DNA of 64,000 nucleotides from Sepioteuthis lessoniana (GCA_963585895.1 OY757907.1:114856648-114920647), one strand, 5' to 3'. Positions 20,095 to 30,650 are shown, numbered from the stretch's first letter. Numbers and translations: made by a program. Notes: generated from the sequence alone by a model not told the origin.

Positions 20095-20280
20095 AAAACA
20101 TTCAAACAAGATATGAGGGACATTTAACGAATAGCTGAGGGAATAAGATAGATTTTCCCTTTTCGAGGGGTATTAGTCCGAAAGTAAAAGATGAAGCACG
20201 ATTGGAGATCGAACTCGCTCACTATGACTTTACAGCCCAGTACATTAGCCACTACACCTCGAGAATTACCCTAAACAGAG
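20095..20280 (-). mobile_element. tRNA-derived SINE-like fragment (A type), reverse
   Basis: The reverse complement reads CGAGGTGTAGTGGCTAATG, a B-box-like GTTCGATCTCC, then TTTCGGACTAATACCCCTCG. The order fits a diverged SINE-A head and body. Confidence 0.45.
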
Positions 20281-20489
20281 GAAGAGTGTAAAATTACTTG
20301 CGTAACTCAATTTACTGATGATGTTCCGTATCATATTCAGTGCTATATTCTATGCAATAATACTACCCGATCTTTTATTCGAACACCAATAGTTTTCCCA
20401 ACGTAACACTCAGTCTACATTAAGTAGAGGAATTATATTGTGAATTGAATTAACATGACCAAAATATCCCGTGAACACTTTCGTACGAT

Positions 20490-20640
20490 ATACAGAAACA
20501 CTTGACAGCTGTTTCGACCTTATTATGTCTCGTCAGCAGTGTATACCGTGAAATCCACCACTGGAGATCGAACCAGTGACCACAGATTGCAGAGCCAAAA
20601 CTCTACTGTCCATATCACACACAAGTGACGGCAAATTATT
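20490..20640 (-). mobile_element. tRNA-related retroposon fragment, reverse
   Basis: The reverse complement holds TATGGACAGTAGAGTTTTGG (A-box region) and CTGGTTCGATCTCCAGTGG (B box), then GACGAGACATAATAAGGTCG and AAACAGCTGTCAAGTGTTTC. Not a tRNA gene: the arms do not pair convincingly. Family not otherwise seen in the window. Confidence 0.4.
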
Positions 20641-20929
20641 CACTCAATATATCCAAATATTTTTCTCACATTTTCCTCCGAAGCAGTAATAGTAATCATT
20701 TGCGGTCATTCATATTTTCACCCTTTACTAGCACTGTAACATACGGATATGTGAAATGTACATAGAAGATTTATAACTCATATATAGATAACGTAGGAAT
20801 CCCGAAACACGAAAAACTTTACGACTTCTTAGTTCAGGTACGAAACCTTTTTATTACTTTTGATTTAAAAGGTTTTTTTGACAGGAGGAGGGAGATACAC
20901 GATCTATACTGACTTTTTCATCTTCCCCC

Positions 20930-21230
20930 TCCACGTGCGGCACTCACTGCAAGGCTTCTGTGAGCTACGAAAGTCAACATTCTTCCTCTGAAGCAGGAAC
21001 TCAACTCTCTGACTTTTCTCAAATCTCCCAAATCCTCTGCGCACGCTTCCGGTGCATGACGTCATTCACATCCCCTGGTCACTTTTACTCTCTGGGATTT
21101 TTATTTTGAATGACACATCCTACCTGCACGCGCGTGAACACCTGCGCTCATGTTGCACCTAACTAACCCATGCGCTAAGCGAAAGGTTCTCAGCCTAACT
21201 AAACGGAAAGGCAAGATATATAAAACGAAA
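20930..21230 (+). promoter_or_regulatory. Promoter-like block: E box, consensus CRE, TATA
   Basis: CACGTG at 20932-20937, the full palindromic CRE TGACGTCA at 21057-21064, CpG-rich GCACGCGCGTG near 21126, and TATATAAAA at 21217-21225. They lie within 300 bp of locally higher G+C content in an otherwise AT-rich 4 kb. The order suits transcription rightwards from about 21250. Only a low-quality open frame follows (21150-21404), so no product can be assigned. Confidence 0.35.
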
Positions 21231-21409
21231 TCCCTCGGCCATTATATTACAGCACCCTTGCGTTCTTTACAAAAATATATGAATACCTTCTTTTTTTCTT
21301 CTCGTTTTTTTTGTTTTTTTAATTTCTTCCTCGAATGCCGTTTATACTCATGTATAGGTCGATTCTTGCTGGCATACATTCTAAGTAAAATATTTGTACA
21401 ATAGTTCTA

Positions 21410-22060
21410 TAATGTTATTAGAAAAAGAGGATCAAAATTTGACTTCAAATGTTCCCGAAAATGACGGTTTCTGGCCATAACTAAAAGCTCAACCTATAAA
21501 GGTCAAATTATACAAGGCATATATTTATGTATGTATATATTTGTAACTTTTATATCTCCTTTTTTTCACAACGTGTCATATTTTAATATAATTTTTACAT
21601 TCCAGTTATCATTTATTCATTGATTTCAGTTTCATGGCCCAGTAAATATTTTGGCATTTCCCCCTATTTCATTTAATTTCTACTCGATTTTTTCACAGCC
21701 TCTATTTTGTAAACAAGTTCCATTTTCCTTAGAAAATATATGTTTTATTCATACTTTCCTGTTGCTATTCCCCCATTCAAAGTTGATTATGGAAAAATAA
21801 CAAATTTACGGAACATAGCATAGAAAATGTGAAGAAGAGAATTAATGAGAATTGGTATCTCGTTTACTTTCACAGTGGTTGGTCTCTGGATATTTATCAG
21901 ATTATGTCTTTCTGGTCGTAAACGAAGCTACATCTCCACGGACACCCGAAATCCCTTAGTTATTTATGTTGTATTCTAAAAGAATCTTTAATAATCATTA
22001 TTTAATCATCATAAGCCTCTTGATTATTAAATGACTCCTTATAAAGACTAGCTTGGGTAA
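21410..22060. other. AT-rich DNA, nothing supported
   Basis: No microsatellite or repeat shared with the rest of the window. Confidence 0.5.
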
Positions 22061-22074
22061 ATTTCCGTTAAACA

Positions 22075-22910
22075 GCCCATAATATTAACGCGTTATTTAT
22101 CCAATTTCTCACTTCGTCATATTTGACATGGAGTCACATTATAGAAGAGGGACCTAGCCCAAATCGAGAGTTATGCGCAAGTGTTTACAAGGATATTTGA
22201 TTTTTTGTGGGTTTCCCCATTTTGAAGATCCTGCCTTGTAAGTATTACCTGTTGCAAGTAGACCTCGTTGGGACCTGATTATTAGTTTAATAACACCTGC
22301 CTAGTGCGAAATCCTGGAGGCCCCAGCAAAAAAAAAAAAGGATGAGCAAGATATTAATCCGTCTCCTTAACAAGTCAGATTTGACATAGTATTATTTTAA
22401 TCGTTACTTATGTGTGGCCGTCACAAAAAAAATGTTTGATCCCCTTGGCCATCACCATTTTACAGCGCCTGAGTCGCCAAATGATAAACTCAGCTTTGAT
22501 AAGTAGGCAATGCCTGGAAGGTAGGCAACCTGGAACCAGATGATCATCTTGATAATACCCACGGTCCCTGGAAAACCAGAAGGGACGGGGCAGTGCTATG
22601 AGAAATTTATCCGACCTCCCACCTAGTCAGATGTGACACAAGGTCATTTTATTTGGGGGAGTCATGTGCGAATTAAGATATATGTGGCCGTCACAAAAAA
22701 TGCTTAATCCCGTTGACATTTTCTACTTTTGAAGTGCTCAAGGTGACATGCAATAAACTCATTCCTACAAAGCCGGTATTGTCTTAATGAACAGCACTCT
22801 GTGCCAAGGTGATTAAGCTTAAATAACAACTACCAGGCGGAAACCCCAGGAAGGTTTACAGGAAACAAAGGAAAGGACGGGCCGGTAACATTAACGCATT
22901 TAAAACCCTG
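22075..22910. repeat. About 255-290-bp unit in three imperfect tandem copies
   Basis: Each unit opens with a TTTATCCGACCTCCCACCTA-like phrase and TCAGATGTGACACAAGGTC (about 22090, 22356 and 22607). The last two units then share ATGTGGCCGTCACAAAAAA at about 22411 and 22682. The opening phrase resembles the reverse complement of the SINE-A 3' end (ATTGACCTCGTGTCATATCC). The remainder does not match SINE-A. Confidence 0.55.
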
Positions 22911-23197
22911 CAATTTGCTATAGATCACTAAAGAATAAGTTTACTTAGTATATGGTGTGTATAGATTCCATAGAGCTTTTAATAAAACCGAGATTAATCA
23001 GTAATTTCTTGGTGTTATCTATCTGATAATTGTTTCATTTTCCAAAGTATTGAAATACTATGTCAAATCTGACTTGTTAAGGAGACGGATTAATATCTTG
23101 CTCATCCTTTTTTTTTTTTTGCTGGGGCCTCCAGGATTTCGCACTAGGCAGGTGTTATTAAACTAATAATCAGGTCCCAACGAGGTCTACTTGCAAC
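22251..23197. repeat. 143-bp near-perfect inverted repeat around a 660-bp core
   Basis: 22251-22393 and 23054-23197 are reverse complements over their whole length. The only difference I find is a 12- versus 13-base A/T run (near 22328 and 23108). The arms begin GTTGCAAGTAGACCTCG and end TTTGACATAGTATT. The left arm is one end of a tandem unit, so the right arm looks like an inverted duplicate of it. It may be a fold-back transposon or a very recent inverted duplication. Confidence 0.85.
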
Positions 23198-23199
23198 AA

Positions 23200-23720
23200 T
23201 AATTTTTTAATAGATATCATTTAAAATGTGGAATCTTCTTATATGCGTCTTCTTTAGTTCGGTTCATCTCTCTAATTTGATAACATATCTCATTACATGG
23301 AAAAATAAATAGTTGTACCCGCGAAGGGCGCATATACTGCTAGTTTGCTCAAGTCTGAATTCTATTTTAGAGAGTCATTTTGACATGCAGCATTAGATTA
23401 TAATATTCGTATCTTTCTTGCCATAATTTTCATATTATTTCTTAATCTAGGAATCTTTTCTATTTAAGATAATATTTGATATATTTTTCTCTAACCGATT
23501 TATTAAGAGATCATGACATTTTAACTTAATCTTTTCCATGATATAGTAACACAAGATTTTCTCGGTTATTGAAGTAATATTATTTTTGAGTCGAGCCAGT
23601 AACCAGCGGGCGTGTTATGGTTAAATGTTAAGTATCTGCACAAAATTCTACACGCGTCACAACAAATATTTCCCTTGTCTTTCACTCTTTCGAAAAAGGA
23701 TGTATAGATAAATATTCAGA
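23200..23720. other. AT-rich DNA, nothing supported
   Basis: No recognised feature. Confidence 0.5.
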
Positions 23721-23724
23721 GTAT

Positions 23725-23905
23725 TACATCATCATTATATCGTGCTATCAGCACGGATATCCCTAACCTTCTGCCGCTATCCTACCCTATCGTCTATTGC
23801 TTCTGGCAGGTCTTCAGGTTTACATCCCATATCGGCACAGAGCTGCTGTATGTAGGTTCTAGCTGGTCGTCCTGCCTTAGCTCGTCCATGAGAAAGGGTC
23901 GACAA
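23725..23905 (-). mobile_element. RTE-type LINE 3' end, well preserved
   Basis: The minus strand reads STLSHGRAKAGRPARTYIQQ, then LCADMGCKPEDLPEAIDDRV and, after one stop, VRDIRADST. An ATGATG tail follows at about 23728-23738. This is the least decayed LINE tail in the window and shows the family's consensus end. Confidence 0.8.
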
Positions 23906-23949
23906 AAAGAATAAATAAATAGTGGACTTTAACTAAGATAAAACTTAAT

Positions 23950-24170
23950 AATGACAAAAGGAAAAAAAAATTTTTTCGAAAGCCATAGGAAGCAACATGG
24001 TGGACGTAAAGGCAAGCGGATAAACCCACTGACGGCTCAACGCACTGCCTAATCAGATCCTCGGCGTATGAACCCAACTGGTCAACGGTCAGGATCGAAT
24101 AGTTCGATCGGGGAACTACTGCTGCTCATATCTGTAGATGAGAATAAAAACAGTCAACGAAAGATTGCCA
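23950..24170 (+). mobile_element. Interspersed repeat F, second copy (partial)
   Basis: GGGGAACTACTGCTGCTCAT and GTAGATGAGAATAAAAACAG correspond to 8672-8730. Unknown function; too short to classify. Confidence 0.35.
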
Positions 24171-24234
24171 GAGTATTTAAATCGTTAAAATATTTGGAAA
24201 AACTACAGTTCTTGCAGAAAATATACTCAGAATT

Positions 24235-24260
24235 CATCATCATCATCATCATCATCATAT
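24235..24260. repeat. (CAT)n trinucleotide run
   Basis: Eight CAT units followed by ATCACGCTGGTTGCACGGAT, a remnant of a reverse LINE 3' end. The run is the LINE's simple-repeat tail. Confidence 0.75.
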
Positions 24261-24754
24261 CACGCTGGTTGCACGGATAATGAAAATTGCATAAAAACTG
24301 GAACTTCACTTTTAATATGAAAAACTTTAAACCTTTATTTTTTTTAAATTCAAGAATTGTATTTTTCAAGTATACTAGGCATCACTTCTCTTAATATTTC
24401 TACTTGTATGAATAAAGAAAAGAAAAAAAAATCATCGCTGGAAATATATCTTTTATAGAGATGTATGCCCTTCAGAATACTTTTAAAATTTTGAATTACA
24501 TGTCCTGAGTCGAAAAATGGAAAATGCAGTAAACCTCAGGCATTAATTTTTACAATGGAAATGTTTAAATAGCTTTTGGAATTTAAATAAAAAAAACTGC
24601 TGAAAAATGAACTTTTGACAGACTTTTTCATTTCCTTTTTTTCTTAAATAATAAAAAAAAAATTAAATTTAGAATCAATATATTATAGTACACTTTTCTA
24701 ACTCTACTTTTATATGTGTATTTCCCTTCATCTAGGCAACGCTGGTTAGCCCTT

Positions 24755-26415
24755 TGAATCATCATCATCATCATCAATTTGTACGGGTCGGTTTTTACTT
24801 CACTATCATACATCGCTTCTGACAGGTCCTGGAGACTGCATCTTGTGTCCACACAAAGCTGATGTATGTTAGTCCTTGCTGGTCGATCACCCTTTGGGAT
24901 GGTTTGGTTTGGTTACTTTGTTTAAATGCATATCAACTTTTGTAGGTCATTTAATGCCTAAGCCATTCTCCAAGATGAACAGTAGTGGTACTATTTAACC
25001 CATAGCTGGGAGGATAAGGGGGTTCATACCTTTCCCAAGGATATTTGCCCGAAAGTGAACGTATTAGCGCGACTGGAGTACGAACTCGCGTACTACGATT
25101 CCACAGTCATTCGCTTTAACCTTTACACCACGAGGACACGCCAACCCTTGGAATATCCATGTGTAGAACTCCAGAGGAGAGAATGTAACATATGTTCATC
25201 GTTGCATGTCTAGTAGTGCATGGCATGTGTCGTTTATTTGATTTGGATGATTTGTGAGACGGAAGGTAAGTGCTTGTATGACAACTGTTCTGTTCGTTCT
25301 TGATTCCAGAATTTGTTCAGAAAATAACGTAGAATTGTTGTGTATTTCCTATCTAGCTTATTGTCCACGCGTTTTGTTAGAGTCCAGGTGTTGCATCCAT
25401 ACAATTATATCACATGACAACAGCTTCCAAGAAATCACTTTATATTTTTTCAGAGAGATCAGATTTCCATATGATTAACTACCTGTCATTAACAGTCCGC
25501 GTCGTCTGGAAGTGTATGTTGATATCGCTTTCAGGAAATGTGTTATTGTTACCAAGGTATCTAAACTGGTCTTCTAAATTCAAAAGCTTGCTGCTAAAAT
25601 TGGAGAAACACTGAAGTGGCTTGCTCTTCCTTAAAACTCATGAACGTTTTATTTACGTTCACATTGAGACCAGTACCTCTTGCTGTTCACTCTTTGTGAT
25701 ACAACAGGGATTCATCTGGATTAGGTGCATTTGCTAGAAGCGCTAAATCATCAGAGTTGTCTTCGTCTGTTATTGTTTCTAATGAATATTGTCAGCTTAA
25801 TGTCTTTTTCGGGAATATATCTCTTTAAAAACAGCTATGGTGCTACTGTATTTCGTCATAGAAATGTGGAAGAAGGTGGTGTCAATATCAGAAATGCTAA
25901 GCATTGATTCCATGTTTTTAAAAAGCATCATTGTTTTGGAAACAGTTTCTTTTGAGAGACCAAATGCTTGCAGTATTTGATCCATATTTTCTCCATGTTT
26001 GTAATCAAGTTCCATAAAGAAATATAGGAACCCTAGAGTTGCCTCGATATTTTTTGTACGTACTCCCTCAATAATTCGATGAATATGTATATGAATTTGA
26101 GGAACGATTTCTCCGAAAGCCGTTTTCATTTTTCTATAGAATTTTTCCAAACTTCAAGCCAGAAAACTAGGCCATTATAAATCTTAGCTGCCATAGCAGC
26201 AGAAGGTGTGCCTCTGTAATTCTAAGAGGTTCCAAGGATGCTTTTGGGGAAAAAAGGAGTGAATGCAACCTTTCGTCCATTTCTCTGTTGCGTCTTGTTT
26301 ATACATACCGTTGCATAATCGGAGAAGTATGTCGTTGAATTTTATTTTCCGTACTTCTGGGGGTGTTCATCTTTTGACAGAGTATCTTCCAATCAGACCA
26401 TTGTCTCAGCAAATA
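24755..26415 (-). mobile_element. RTE-type LINE pol relic, 3' portion (interrupted by SINE)
   Basis: The minus strand, from 26400 downwards, reads PPEVRKIKFNDILLRLCNG, then YKQDATEKWTKGCIHSFF, NYRGTPSAAMAAKIYNG, IIEGVRTKNIEATLGFLYFF, QILQAFGLSKETVSKTMMLF and FRYLGNN. At 25.4 kb comes IIWKSDLSEKI, and finally the tail DTRCSLQDLSEAM with a CATCAT run at 24760. This spans the fingers and palm of the reverse transcriptase to the end of pol. The YADD-type catalytic region is not readable in one frame and there are many stops. It is interrupted at 24893-25145 by a reverse SINE-A. The adjacent 26520-27065 is the upstream part in the opposite orientation. Confidence 0.8.
24893..25145 (-). mobile_element. 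tRNA-derived SINE (family A) with A/B shared tail, inserted in the LINE
   Basis: The reverse complement begins CGTGTCCTCGTGGTGTAAAGG and has ATATCCTTGGGAAAGGTATG and ATCCTCCCAGCTATGGG. It ends GGCATTAAATGACCTACAAA, ATATGCATTTAAAC and AACCAAACC. This joins an A-type head to the tail used by family B. Flanks ACCCTTTGGGAT and ACCCTTGGAAT look like a decayed target duplication. Confidence 0.7.
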
Positions 26416-26519
26416 TTTACTTATATTTGTGTAGGGATGAGGAACAAACAGGTAACGCTTCAAAAATGACTGGTCTTCTCTTGTATATACTCATATGGTA
26501 ACCGTAAGAAATAGTTTAA

Positions 26520-27070
26520 TATTTTCCAGCTGACATCTGAAAGGCATTCTCCAATTGACGAATATGAAAGCTTTGTTACAGCCCACACTGAAACGGCGGA
26601 TGCTTGCATACATACCCAACCAAAAGCCAACTGTAAAGTTCTCTGGTGACAAAAGCATGAAGAACTAAGAAACAGCATATTTACAACAAAAGCCAGAACG
26701 CAAAATCTTGTGGAAGCCAAAAAAGAAATAACATATACCAAAAAGAACGATTTGAATACATTCAATACAAAATCTATAAAATTAGAAGTTTAGTTGATAG
26801 ACAATTACGATTTGTATGTCAAAAAAGAAATGAAGTAAGCAAGAGAAAAACACCTCGAAAGTCAAAGTAAAATCAGCCAGCGAAGAAAAAAGACTTCAGA
26901 AGTAGAAAAACATTTCAAGAATCTGTTCGGAAACTGTCTTGAAATTACTAATAAACCTAATGAAAAGATTGTAGTAGCTAACTAGACATAAAACTTGGAT
27001 AATCACTGGAGATATAATTGAAAAAAATAAAGACCGTTAAGCTGCAAGCCACCACGAAATATCTACTGAA
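26520..27070 (+). mobile_element. Same LINE, upstream pol segment, inverted
   Basis: The plus strand reads LTSERHSPIDEYESFVTAHT, ETADACIHTQPKANCKVLW, ARTQNLVEAKKEITYTKKND, SASEEKRLQK and, near the end, EKNKDR then AASHHEIS. This is the region just upstream of the reverse transcriptase in RTE-type elements (SERSSPIDEY...KAAGLDEIPPEVWK). It stops where the minus-strand piece starts, and its 5' end faces that piece. This geometry is expected from twin priming. Confidence 0.7.
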
Positions 27071-27074
27071 ATAG

Positions 27075-27825
27075 AGAAGAAAATTGTCCCTTCTTACAAT
27101 TATAAAAATCTCTGTTTGTACGTATCTGCACAACGTATTTAACTAATGAAAATTTAATGTTTATCCGCTGCCAAAACATTGCAAAGCATGTAAATAATAT
27201 GCAAAATATCTAAAGAAAAACATTTTTAACGTATCACTATTAATCAATACTTTTAATCAAGATTCTATTCTTATTGTATAACGTATAATTTGTTTGCAAA
27301 AAGATTTGATCCAAGTTACAAAAAATGTTTAACATTTTTTTCAAAGAAGAATGGATTCCGTTAGATATTCTGAAGACGAAGTCCTCAGATTTTACAAGAG
27401 ATAATACCTTTACTCTACACTTGAGGAGAACCAGATAATAAAACCATCGAATAGTTTTACTGTCCAACTAGTAACCTTAACAAAACGAAATGAAATAAGA
27501 AAGTCCGTTGATTGTGTTCAGAGAACATTCCTCTTCAGACTTCCTTTCATTTCTTGTCGACGTAATTGTTTTCCTAGAAAAGACATTCCGTAATTTCAAA
27601 TCGAGTGTTTTAGCAGGCACACGTAGCAAACACCACCAACCACGGGTACTAATTCAACTGCTCATACCGCTAATGGTCCAACTGTTGCTATTGATGTTTG
27701 TAAGGGGTCGACGAACGCCTTCCGCCAATATTTACCGCTCACCCAAAACTGCATTCATCCAATCACAATTCGAAGATTTACCATTTCCGTTCAATTTCCA
27801 TTCACCAACAGAATTTCTTCTCTTT
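27075..27825. other. AT-rich DNA, nothing firmly supported
   Basis: The plus-strand open frame from 27508 runs into the pyrimidine tract. Its first 100 codons show no motif. Confidence 0.4.
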
Positions 27826-27829
27826 CCTG

Positions 27830-28380
27830 TTCTCTCGTACTTTTTTTTTCTTTTCTTTTCTTTTCTTTTTTATTCTCTGGTTCATTTTTTCTTTCATTTT
27901 CTTTCTTCTTTATTTTTTTTCGAGACTTTCATTTATTTTTGAATTTTGAACGTTTATCAATTTTCATTGTGATTATATTGTTTGCTTTTATTTATCGTTT
28001 ATGTTTTATCTTTTTAGAAACACTTTTTTTTCTTTCAGTTTTCTTCTTTTTTTTTCTTCTTCATAATTTTTTAACATGTCTGTTAGATGATATTATCTCT
28101 AGTTGCTTAATCCACATGTTTTTTTTTTCTCTTTTCTTTTGCTTCTTCTTTCTTTCAATGATTTTATTGACTGATTTCTTTTTGCTCTCAGAATGTTTCT
28201 CCTTTTATTTTATTCTTTTAAGGTTCAATTTTTCATTTCTTTCTCTTTACACAAATCTCATGTTTTCCTTACATTATCTTATCAACTGTTATTCCTTTTT
28301 CACTCTGTCTTTTTATTCCCGTTATTTTTATTTGAATGTTTTTAAAATCATGCTTTTCATTTCTTGTTTACTTTTTACAT

Positions 28381-28474
<94 letters not shown>

Positions 28475-28512
28475 CATACTGAGAGCTATTATAAATTTTT
28501 CTACATATCGAA

Positions 28513-28549
<37 letters not shown>

Positions 28550-29130
28550 TCCTTCCTTCGTTTTCCTTCATCTGTTTTTGGTTTCATTACGTCTTACATT
28601 CTTTTCTTTTGTCTTTCATTCGGTTCGATTACCTAGTCTAATCTTATTTACTGCCTTATTTTTATTTATTTTTCGATTATTACCGTCCTCCCAACTTCTT
28701 TCAATTTTTTTTTTTGATTTCTTATTCAACAATATTTATCTTAATATGATTCGCTTCAGTTGGCTTTTCTTTTTTAATATATGGCACATTTATATCGTGC
28801 ACTTTATGTCTTTCTTTTGCTTTTTTTTAATTTACTTTTGTTTTTCTTTTTGCTAAGTTTTCATTCACGTCTATGCTATTCTTATTGTTGTTCTTCTATC
28901 TGTCTACTTGTCAGTATATATTTCTTTCTCTCTTTCTCTCTTTTTTTTCTTTCCCTCTTTCTTTCTTTCTTTCTTTCTTTTTAATGTATTTTCATATTTT
29001 GACAGTCTTTTTCATTCAATTTCGTTTTTGTTTATCATCTTTTTCCTTTCTAGGTCATAGATTTTATTAATGTTCTTTTTACACTCATCTTTCTCTCCCA
29101 TCATTCTGCGTTCGACTTTTATTTCATACG
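27830..29130 (+). repeat. 1.3-kb pyrimidine-rich tract with embedded compound microsatellites
   Basis: The plus strand is dominated by TTTCTT/TTTTCTTTT-like sequence with very few purine runs, including TTTCTTTCTTTC around 28965. A (CA)n(TA)n(GA)n compound lies at 28384-28474 and a second (TA)n(GA)n at 28515-28549. The resulting 305-codon open frame (F, L, S, Y-rich) reflects strand asymmetry and not a protein. Confidence 0.8.
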
Positions 29131-29690
29131 CCTATATTTGTCTATCTTAAGTAAAATTTCTACCTCACTCTATTTCCAATTCATCAACGCATTTGAATCG
29201 CTTATTTTCCCAGTAGGTATTAAGATATGTGTTTTCCTTCAGACGTTTTTTTTATTTACACATTTCTACTTGAATACACATTTTCGATTCCAGAAAAAAA
29301 TTCCCGCCATTTTAATGATCCTTAACTTTTTTTCTCATGTTTCCAGTGCATTTCATTTTTTGCAATCAGTATGTTTGACCAACATATTTTTTTTTCAATT
29401 TCCTCTTGCAACGTTCATGATTCTATATAATCAGTTCATCATTTTTCTCTTGAAACCATTTATCAGTAAATTGTTAACTATTTGCAGTATGCAAATTTTC
29501 CCGGGGAAAGAGAAAGTGAAAGTCGCTCCAGTTAAGTATAAATATACGAACGAAAAATAAACATGCAACTATCTCTATATGTGTTTAAATTTAATCAAGA
29601 GTAAATATAAAAGCAACACAGCTTGATTAAAGTAAATATTTACAAAAACATATTGCTGAACACTGAATAATTTTCCACTTATAATCTAAG
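29130..29690. other. T-rich to AT-rich transition, nothing supported
   Basis: A 140-codon F/L-rich open frame continues the compositional bias. No motif seen. Confidence 0.45.
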
Positions 29691-29699
29691 TCAGTATTC

Positions 29700-30080
29700 C
29701 CGTACTATACCATCTTCTTAGTTGGCTGGGGGTGTAAAATACGCCAACAGCATCTCTGTAGAGGAATAAGAACCTTCTACAAAAGAGTGTTCTGTATATG
29801 ATTCGGAATCATCTGATGTCGAACCTCCAATGCTGGACATTTTGGGAAATTTATATTGCCATTATTCCCAGTTCTGCTCTCATCTAGAATGGTACTATCT
29901 GATCCTATGTATAGCTCACACAGAACTATTTAACCATTTAACTCGGTACAAATAAATCAGTGCTGTTTAATTAAATGGTTAAAGTTACAGAGCAATACTT
30001 GAAAACATTTAACTTTGCACAAAAATTAGTTCTGGCTCGTTTAAAAGAGTTACCAACAAACTATTCGTTAAAAAGATATA
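29700..30080 (+). mobile_element. Repeat family B, copy 6, truncated
   Basis: The head (TTGGCTGGGGGTGTAAAATAC, CATCTCTGTAGAGG, TTGCCATTATTCCCAG) is strongly diverged. It is followed by about 150 bp of array (GAGCAATACTTGAAAACATT, GAGTTACCAACAAACTATTC). The tail is lost, replaced by the inverted-repeat element at 30088. Confidence 0.6.
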
Positions 30081-30087
30081 TACTTAT

Positions 30088-30287
30088 ATATGTAGAAAAA
30101 CTGATAACAACGATCCAAGTGGAAGGAATGATTTATAAATTTCTAAACATCCATCGTTAACTTAAAATTATTAATATCCCCCCTCAGGGTCCTGACTATG
30201 GTTCAGTAGAACCGAAACGCTATATTGTCGACCCGTTCTTAAATCATTCCTTCCACTTGGATCGTTGTTATCAGTTTTTCTACATAT
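30088..30287. repeat. 48-bp perfect inverted repeat (200-bp hairpin element)
   Basis: 30088-30135 and 30240-30287 are exact reverse complements (48 of 48), starting ATATGTAGAAAAACTGATAA. The 104-bp loop contains TTCAGTAGAACCGAAACGC. Perfect arms mean a recent origin or constraint. It could be a small fold-back element or a hairpin precursor. Confidence 0.85.
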
Positions 30288-30394
30288 TGTCGGATTACAA
30301 TCCTTTATTTACTCTTCATATTCATATATATATACATATAATGTATATGTAAAAAACATATACATGACGTATACGCAAAAAGATATATAATAAT

Positions 30395-30580
30395 CCCTTC
30401 ACTAACGCAGAAACGACAATGTCTCTCGGGTAAGATATCCGACCGACGTAAAGTCAGCCGGGTTTCGATCTCAGTTTGAAGCATTTCACGTGACTAGACT
30501 CACTGAAGATTTGTGATATAACGAAACAGTCTGCCTATGGATAACAATACATACACATATATATATATATGTGTGTGTGT
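30395..30580 (+). mobile_element. tRNA-derived SINE (family E)
   Basis: B box GGGTTTCGATCTC at 30461-30473, then GACTAGACTCACTGAAGAT and ACGAAACAGTCTGCCTATGG, then a TA/TG tail. The head is diverged from the copy at 2.4 kb. Confidence 0.6.
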
Positions 30581-30592
30581 GTGTGTATTTAT

Positions 30593-30650
30593 GAACATGA
30601 TTTGGCCCTAAACAACCAAGAAGGGTTAACAGCCTAAAACCCCACTCACA
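30593..30650 (+). mobile_element. Isolated A/B-type 3' tail
   Basis: GATTTGGCCCTAAACAACCA, AGAAGGGTTAACAGCC and TAAAACCCCAC are a degraded version of the shared tail. Confidence 0.4.

Noticed and set aside
22251-23197. CRISPR-like or phage structure from repeated units
   Set aside because: Units are about 270 bp, few and imperfect, and the DNA is clearly eukaryotic.
27939-28856. 305-codon open frame on the plus strand, longest in the window
   Set aside because: Composed of F, L, S, Y runs from a T/C-rich tract and crosses three microsatellites (HTHTHT, IYIYIY, RERERE). No domain; explained by strand composition.
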